A DNA stretch of 9,519 bases. It comes from Methanobacteriota archaeon (lineage in GTDB: Archaea > Thermoplasmatota > Thermoplasmata > Methanomassiliicoccales > Methanomethylophilaceae). The position numbers were made by a program, and so were the translations under genes. Every line of letters begins with the position of its first letter. The stretch's first letter is position 1. The notes beneath the pieces are model-generated. The model was not told where the DNA came from and made no database searches. It was given only the letters and a program-made list of their open reading frames with translations. Location: contig JAKQBQ010000116.1 in the NCBI GenBank assembly GCA_029574055.1, positions 1 through 9,519 on the forward strand, written 5' to 3'. Positions 5,838-9,519 of the stretch are shown one piece after another.

Positions 5838-7943
5838 TCATGCCGCCTCCTGCTGCGTGTAGAGGTGGTGGTAATAGCCCTTCTTTGCCATGAGCATCTC
5901 GTGCGTGCCCGTCTCCACGACCCTCCCTTTGTCAAGGGCGATGATGAGATCGCAATCCTTCACCATCGATAGCCGGTGCGCCACTATGAACATGGTGCGT
6001 CCTGTCTTGATCCTGCCCACGTTCTGTTGGATGATCCTTTCCGATTCGTAATCGAGCGAGGACGTGGCCTCATCGAAGATGAGTACCCGGGGGTTCGTGA
6101 TCAGCGCCCGCGCGATGGCTATCCTCTGCTTCTGGCCGCCGGAGAGCGTCGATCCGCGCTCCCCTACCTGCGTGTCGTACCCTTCCGGAAGCTGGGATAT
6201 GAACTCGTGCGCCCCCGCGGTCTTCGACGCCCCGATGACCGCCTCCATCGGCGCATCGGGCCTCGGCATCGCGATGTTCTCCCGTATCGTTCCGCTGAAG
6301 AGGTAGTCGTCCTGGAGCACAACGCCGATATTGTATCGCAGCCAGACAGGGTTCATGTGCCTCACGTCGATATCGTCGATGTATATCGCGCCTTCGCTTA
6401 AGATATAGAGCCGCTCGACCAGCTTCGTGATCGTGCTTTTGCCGCTTCCGCTCCTGCCGACAAGCCCCACGCTCATCCCCGGCCTCACGGCAAAGTTGAC
6501 CTGCTGCAGGACATTCGGAGAATCCGGGCCATATCTGAAAGAAACGTTTTCGAACCTGACAGCTCCTGTAAGCTTCGGCAGGGTAATGTCCCTGCCGGAC
6601 CTGATCTCCACGGGATTATTCAGGATGTCCCCTATCCGGTCAACAGAGAGGAGCGCCTGCTGGAACTCGTTCCAGAGGTTGACGAGCCTGAGGAATGGCC
6701 CGGTGAACTGTCCTGCGAACATCTGGAAGGCGATAAGCTGGCCGATGGTGAGCTGGTTGTCGATGACGAGCTTCACGCCCAGGTAGAGGACGGTTATGGT
6801 CATCATGCGCTGGAACGTTCCGGAAACCGCCCCCGCGATGTTGGACATATTGGAAAGCTTGAAGCTCGAATGGACGTACTTCTCAAGGTTCTCTTCCCAC
6901 CTTTTTTGCATCGAGCCTTCAAGGGCAAGGGATTTCACCGTCTGGATGCCGGTAACGGACTCAACGAGGTAGGAGTTGGACTTCGCCGCCATCTGGAACT
7001 TGTATTCAAGCCTCCTTCTCAGCTCCGGAGTAACGGTGACGTAGAGGGTCCCCACAATGCACACGAAGGCAATAAAGACGAGGGTCAGCTTGACGCTGTA
7101 AATGAACATGACCGCCACAAAGACAAGGGAGAAGCAGAGGTCAACGATGACGGAAACAGATTTGTTCGTAATGAAATCCCTGATGTTGTCGAGCTCCCTC
7201 ACCCTCGCCACGATGTTCCCCACCTTCCTCGACTCGAAATAGACGAAGGGGAGCGCAAAAAGGTGTCTGAAAAGTTTCGATCCCAGCTTTGCGTCGATCT
7301 TGTTCGCCGTATGGATGAAGATATAATTCCTCGCCGTGTTCAGGAGAAATTCGAACAGGGCCACCGCGATGAACGCCACGGCAAGGACGTCGAGGGTTGT
7401 CATGCTCCGGTGGACGATGACCTTGTCGAGTATGACCTGCGTGAAAAGCGGCGTCACAAGCCCGAAGAGCTGAACGACGAAGGACCCCGTGAGGACTTCT
7501 GCCATCACGCTCCTGTAATGGAGTATCTCGTTGTAGAACCACCGGAACCCGAAGGCAACCTGCGAGGTGATCATCTTATGTTTAAGAACGATGCACTCCC
7601 CGTCGGACAGGGAAGAGAGCTTCTCGAAACTTACGGGCCGCGCCTTTTTCTCTGCCGGGAAAAAGATAAGGGTATTTTTTTCTTCGCTATTGGCTTTGAG
7701 GATCACGCCGAAGCGGTTATCCTTAAACATTATGATCGCGGGCAAAGGATATCTCTCAAGGAGCTTATCCGGCAGCATCTTCTTGATCCGCGCCTTGAAG
7801 CCGGTACCTTTCGCAACGAGAAGGAGCTCCTCTTTTGTAAGCTCGCCGTCCGCAAAACCATATTCTCTCTGCGCCGAACGAAGATCAATGTTTATCCTGT
7901 TGATCCTGGCGACAACTTCCAGGGCCATTAGCGCTGTCTGCAT
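5838..7943 (-). CDS. HlyB-type T1SS ABC exporter with C39-like (cysteine-less) N-terminal domain
   Basis: This 701-residue inner-membrane transporter is expected to export the RTX protein using ATP, as a dimer. Residues 1-125 form a C39-peptidase-like domain. The catalytic Cys of true bacteriocin-type C39 domains is missing (no Cys before C117), as in HlyB, where the domain holds the substrate instead of cutting it. About six membrane helices lie between 150 and 421. The ATPase domain has Walker A G-R-S-G-S-G-K-S-T (496-504), Q-loop Q544, signature L-S-G-G-Q (600-604), Walker B V-L-I-F-D-E (620-625) and switch H656. All are intact. The ATG shares one base with the stop of the tolC-like gene (TGATG), so the two are likely coupled; an AGGGGGA site lies upstream. 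An ATG at 7928 is a weaker alternative. Confidence 0.97.
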   Translation of the reverse strand: MQTALMALEVVARINRINIDLRSAQREYGFADGELTKEELLLVAKGTGFKARIKKMLPDKLLERYPLPAIIMFKDNRFGVILKANSEEKNTLIFFPAEKKARPVSFEKLSSLSDGECIVLKHKMITSQVAFGFRWFYNEILHYRSVMAEVLTGSFVVQLFGLVTPLFTQVILDKVIVHRSMTTLDVLAVAFIAVALFEFLLNTARNYIFIHTANKIDAKLGSKLFRHLFALPFVYFESRKVGNIVARVRELDNIRDFITNKSVSVIVDLCFSLVFVAVMFIYSVKLTLVFIAFVCIVGTLYVTVTPELRRRLEYKFQMAAKSNSYLVESVTGIQTVKSLALEGSMQKRWEENLEKYVHSSFKLSNMSNIAGAVSGTFQRMMTITVLYLGVKLVIDNQLTIGQLIAFQMFAGQFTGPFLRLVNLWNEFQQALLSVDRIGDILNNPVEIRSGRDITLPKLTGAVRFENVSFRYGPDSPNVLQQVNFAVRPGMSVGLVGRSGSGKSTITKLVERLYILSEGAIYIDDIDVRHMNPVWLRYNIGVVLQDDYLFSGTIRENIAMPRPDAPMEAVIGASKTAGAHEFISQLPEGYDTQVGERGSTLSGGQKQRIAIARALITNPRVLIFDEATSSLDYESERIIQQNVGRIKTGRTMFIVAHRLSMVKDCDLIIALDKGRVVETGTHEMLMAKKGYYHHLYTQQEAA

Positions 7944-9313
7944 CAGTCCGTTCCCCCTGCGAGCAGTTCGAGTTCCCTGGCCGCAGATGCCTTTCCGATA
8001 TGTGCCTTTTCGAGTTCCAGGTTCCTGTTCACCAGCTCTATCTTTTCGAGCAGGAGGTCTTTGTGCTCTGCGATCTCCTGTTCTTTAAGCCGTGCGACCA
8101 TACCGAGCTTTTCCTCCGCCTTTGCCAGCGCCTCCTGCCGGTTCTTCACCTCGAGGCCGTAAAGCTTCACCGCATCGCTCGACTTCGCCTGCCTGCTTCG
8201 AAGCTCGGCGATCTTCTTTTCCTTCTCGACCTTGAGCCTCTCCATCTCCAGCCTTGCCTTCTCGGTGCGGGCACTGCTTTTGAATCCGTCGAAGAGGGGC
8301 ATGGTGACCGAAATTCCCACGAAGAAGTTTCTCGACCGTACGTCCTCGACAGAGGCGCTGAACCGGTTCAGGTCCTGCCCATACCAGGTGTAGTTCGAAT
8401 TGAGCGCAAGCCTCGGATACCTCTCCCTTTCAAGGGCCTCGATCTCCGCCTTCTTCTTCGCTATCGCGAGCTCGTACATCTTCCATTCCAGCGTCATGTC
8501 TGCACGGAGGCCGCCGGGCTTCTCTGTCTCTTCGGCAAGGCCCTTTACCTCAATGCGCTCGATGGCGTAGCCCTCTCCCGTATAAACAGACAGCTCGTGG
8601 AGGAGCTCATTGATCCTCCGCGTGGCATCATCGATCTCTTCGAGCGTCTTTACCACCTTCAGGGCGTCATTCATCACCTCTATCCGGGTAATCCTGCCGG
8701 CAGCGAATAATCTCTCTTTTACAACGGAAAGCTCCCGGTAAAACCCGAGCAATTCCCTTTTTGCCTCCAGTTCCTTCCATGCAAGGAGCAGGTCGGAATA
8801 GATGCCCAGCACCTTCAGCTTCATGTTCCGCACGGACTGGCTGTGTATGGTCTTCTTCAAATCCACGTCCTTGTCCACAATGGAGAACCTCTTCCCTTTT
8901 GCCCCGAAATCAAAAAGATCGTAGGCGAGACCGACGGAGAGCGCGTTCTGGAACATCGTGTTCTCCACGAGGATCATATCGCCGACGGAGGTTACCTGGG
9001 CCGTACCGTCAGTGAGGTCCTTCGCGTACCCCGAATGCCAGCGGACGCCCAGCGAGGGATAATAAACGGAACGCGCCTCTTTTTTTACCGATCGGCTTAT
9101 CCTGATGTCAATATCCGACATCCGCACCTCGTGGGCATTCTTCAACGCCTTTTCCAGCACGTCCTCGAGGTCGAGCGTCTGGGCTGCGTGGCCCGTCGAA
9201 GCCGCAACAATGGACAGAACGGCGATGGAAATTGTCAATCCCGCCAGGATAAAGAGCGAACTGCGGGATCTCGCATTCATAAAAAACCGGTTTAATGAAA
9301 GACTGCGTCTCAT
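7943..9313 (-). CDS. TolC-family outer-membrane channel of the T1SS
   Basis: This 456-residue protein is the outer-membrane exit duct. A long signal peptide (hydrophobic part about 19-39) ends with G-H-A-A (41-44), suggesting cleavage after A43 or A44. The mature part shows the two-fold TolC repeat. Y-Y-P-S-L-G-V (84-90) and then A-Y-D-L-F-D-F-G (130-137) in the first half correspond to R-Y-P-R-L-A-L (299-305) and then M-P-L-F-D-G (338-343) in the second. Long charged helices follow each (about 145-245 and 345-450), typical of the periplasmic tunnel. ATG at 9313 is chosen because it overlaps the stop of the 46-residue ORF as ATGA, and AAGGA lies just before it. ATG at 9280 would give a neater signal peptide but has no ribosome site. 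A dedicated TolC inside the T1SS cluster means the cell need not rely on a shared channel. Confidence 0.95.
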   Translation of the reverse strand: MRRSLSLNRFFMNARSRSSLFILAGLTISIAVLSIVAASTGHAAQTLDLEDVLEKALKNAHEVRMSDIDIRISRSVKKEARSVYYPSLGVRWHSGYAKDLTDGTAQVTSVGDMILVENTMFQNALSVGLAYDLFDFGAKGKRFSIVDKDVDLKKTIHSQSVRNMKLKVLGIYSDLLLAWKELEAKRELLGFYRELSVVKERLFAAGRITRIEVMNDALKVVKTLEEIDDATRRINELLHELSVYTGEGYAIERIEVKGLAEETEKPGGLRADMTLEWKMYELAIAKKKAEIEALERERYPRLALNSNYTWYGQDLNRFSASVEDVRSRNFFVGISVTMPLFDGFKSSARTEKARLEMERLKVEKEKKIAELRSRQAKSSDAVKLYGLEVKNRQEALAKAEEKLGMVARLKEQEIAEHKDLLLEKIELVNRNLELEKAHIGKASAARELELLAGGTD

Positions 9314-9450
9314 TTCCTTAATATTTCACTGATAATCTTGCCTTTTTGATCGTAGGGATTGAAAGTGAAATGTGCCCAATAAGCCGAACAACGTGACGAA
9401 AATGCCATCTCAGGCATCATGGACGTTGGTAACTTTCGTAACTTACTCAT
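9310..9450 (-). CDS. Small ORF of 46 residues, translationally coupled to the TolC-like gene; function unknown
   Basis: I do not recognise this protein. It begins M-S-K-L-R-K-L-P-T-S, is basic at both ends, contains one Cys (C21), the aromatic run Y-W-A-H-F-T-F (24-30) and N-P-Y-D (31-34), and ends I-L-R-K. It has no signal peptide or membrane helix. Its TGA (9310-9312) overlaps the tolC-like ATG as ATGA, a typical sign of translational coupling. The run of 46 sense codons between an in-frame upstream TGA (9463-9465) and this stop is short enough to arise by chance. The ribosome site is weak (GAGAAG, 8 bases upstream). It could be a leader peptide that controls tolC-like translation, a real small protein, or chance. 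Confidence 0.45.
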   Translation of the reverse strand: MSKLRKLPTSMMPEMAFSSRCSAYWAHFTFNPYDQKGKIISEILRK

Positions 9451-9462
9451 TATTCTTTCTTC

Positions 9463-9519
9463 TCAGCTATGTCCCTCCTGTGTTTGTCGTTCCTCCCGAT
9501 AATCGATCATCGATAATCG
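9463..9519 (-). CDS. Possible C-terminal tail of an upstream gene, cut by the right window edge
   Basis: Reading in from base 9519, 18 sense codons end at TGA (9463-9465), giving a tail ending R-E-E-R-Q-T-Q-E-G-H-S. A second frame from 9517 is also open, to TAG at 9467-9469 (tail ending S-G-G-T-T-N-T-G-G-T). Only one, or neither, can be real, and the stretch is too short to decide. If it is a gene end, the 12-base gap to the 46-residue ORF means the T1SS operon starts outside this window. Confidence 0.2.
   Translation of the reverse strand, partial: RLSMIDYREERQTQEGHS
9497..9519. repeat. Two 9-bp direct repeats CGATAATCG, 14 bases apart, at the window edge
   Basis: CGATAATCG occurs at 9497-9505 and again at 9511-9519, with ATCAT between. 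The array may continue beyond the window. It could be a regulator site upstream of the operon, part of a longer repeat, or an accident inside a coding tail. Confidence 0.4.

Noticed and set aside
6870..7931. Long plus-strand ORF (353 residues) opposite the exporter gene
   Set aside because: Its product is rich in His, Arg, Glu and Asp with no family features, and it lies fully antisense to a certain ABC exporter. It is a reading-frame shadow of a GC-rich third-codon-position gene.
9367..9392. TTGGGCAC on the minus strand as a sigma-54 type promoter for the tolC-like gene
   Set aside because: The required GC dinucleotide at the -12 position is missing at the right spacing, and the stretch lies within the 46-residue ORF.
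9463..9465. In-frame TGA between the edge ORF tail and the 46-residue ORF as a selenocysteine codon or recent nonsense mutation
   Set aside because: No clear selenocysteine-insertion hairpin is seen after it, and an ATG follows 12 bases later with a usable context. Two separate ORFs, or none, is the simpler reading.

Overview
The whole window reads on the minus strand as one gene cluster for a type I secretion system (T1SS) and its RTX cargo. In the order of transcription (high to low coordinates) it holds: a possible tail of an upstream gene; an unrecognised 46-residue small ORF; a TolC-family outer-membrane channel; an HlyB-type ABC exporter with a cysteine-less C39-like domain; a membrane-anchored TolB/PD40-type beta-propeller; a 1086-residue RTX protein; and an HlyD-type adaptor cut by the left window edge. 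The first three complete or near-complete genes are tightly coupled: an ATGA overlap joins the small ORF to tolC-like, and a 1-base overlap joins tolC-like to the exporter gene. Later gaps are 27, 47 and 81 bases (taking the propeller start at 5810). No rRNA, tRNA, CRISPR array, transposase or integrase is seen.

The RTX protein is the most interesting gene. Its N-terminus carries a phospholipase A2-like signature: a Y-G-x-x-G-x-x-G calcium loop, then a P-x-D-x-x-D-x-C-x-x-x-H-D-C-x-Y block containing the catalytic His-Asp pair, then an A-D helix. Next comes a domain resembling the calcium-dependent self-processing module of FrpC, but with Ser-Pro where the cleaved Asp-Pro bond is expected. 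A conserved helical linker, RTX nonapeptide repeats and three tandem copies of an HCBP-related module follow. The simplest reading is a secreted, calcium-activated lipid-acting effector encoded with its own complete exporter (all three T1SS parts) and a propeller protein of unknown role. No HlyC-type acyltransferase is visible.

The only clear non-coding structure is a 74-bp inverted repeat between the RTX gene and hlyD. It is built from heptamers with a CAGC/GCTG core every 7 bases and lies just before the hlyD start, where it could affect hlyD translation or mRNA processing.

The organism is a diderm (Gram-negative) bacterium, because TolC-, HlyB- and HlyD-type parts are present. Mixed GC content, Shine-Dalgarno use and the GCTGA-type heptamer repeats would suit Desulfobacterota, Nitrospirota or a related lineage, but this is an impression and not a placement.
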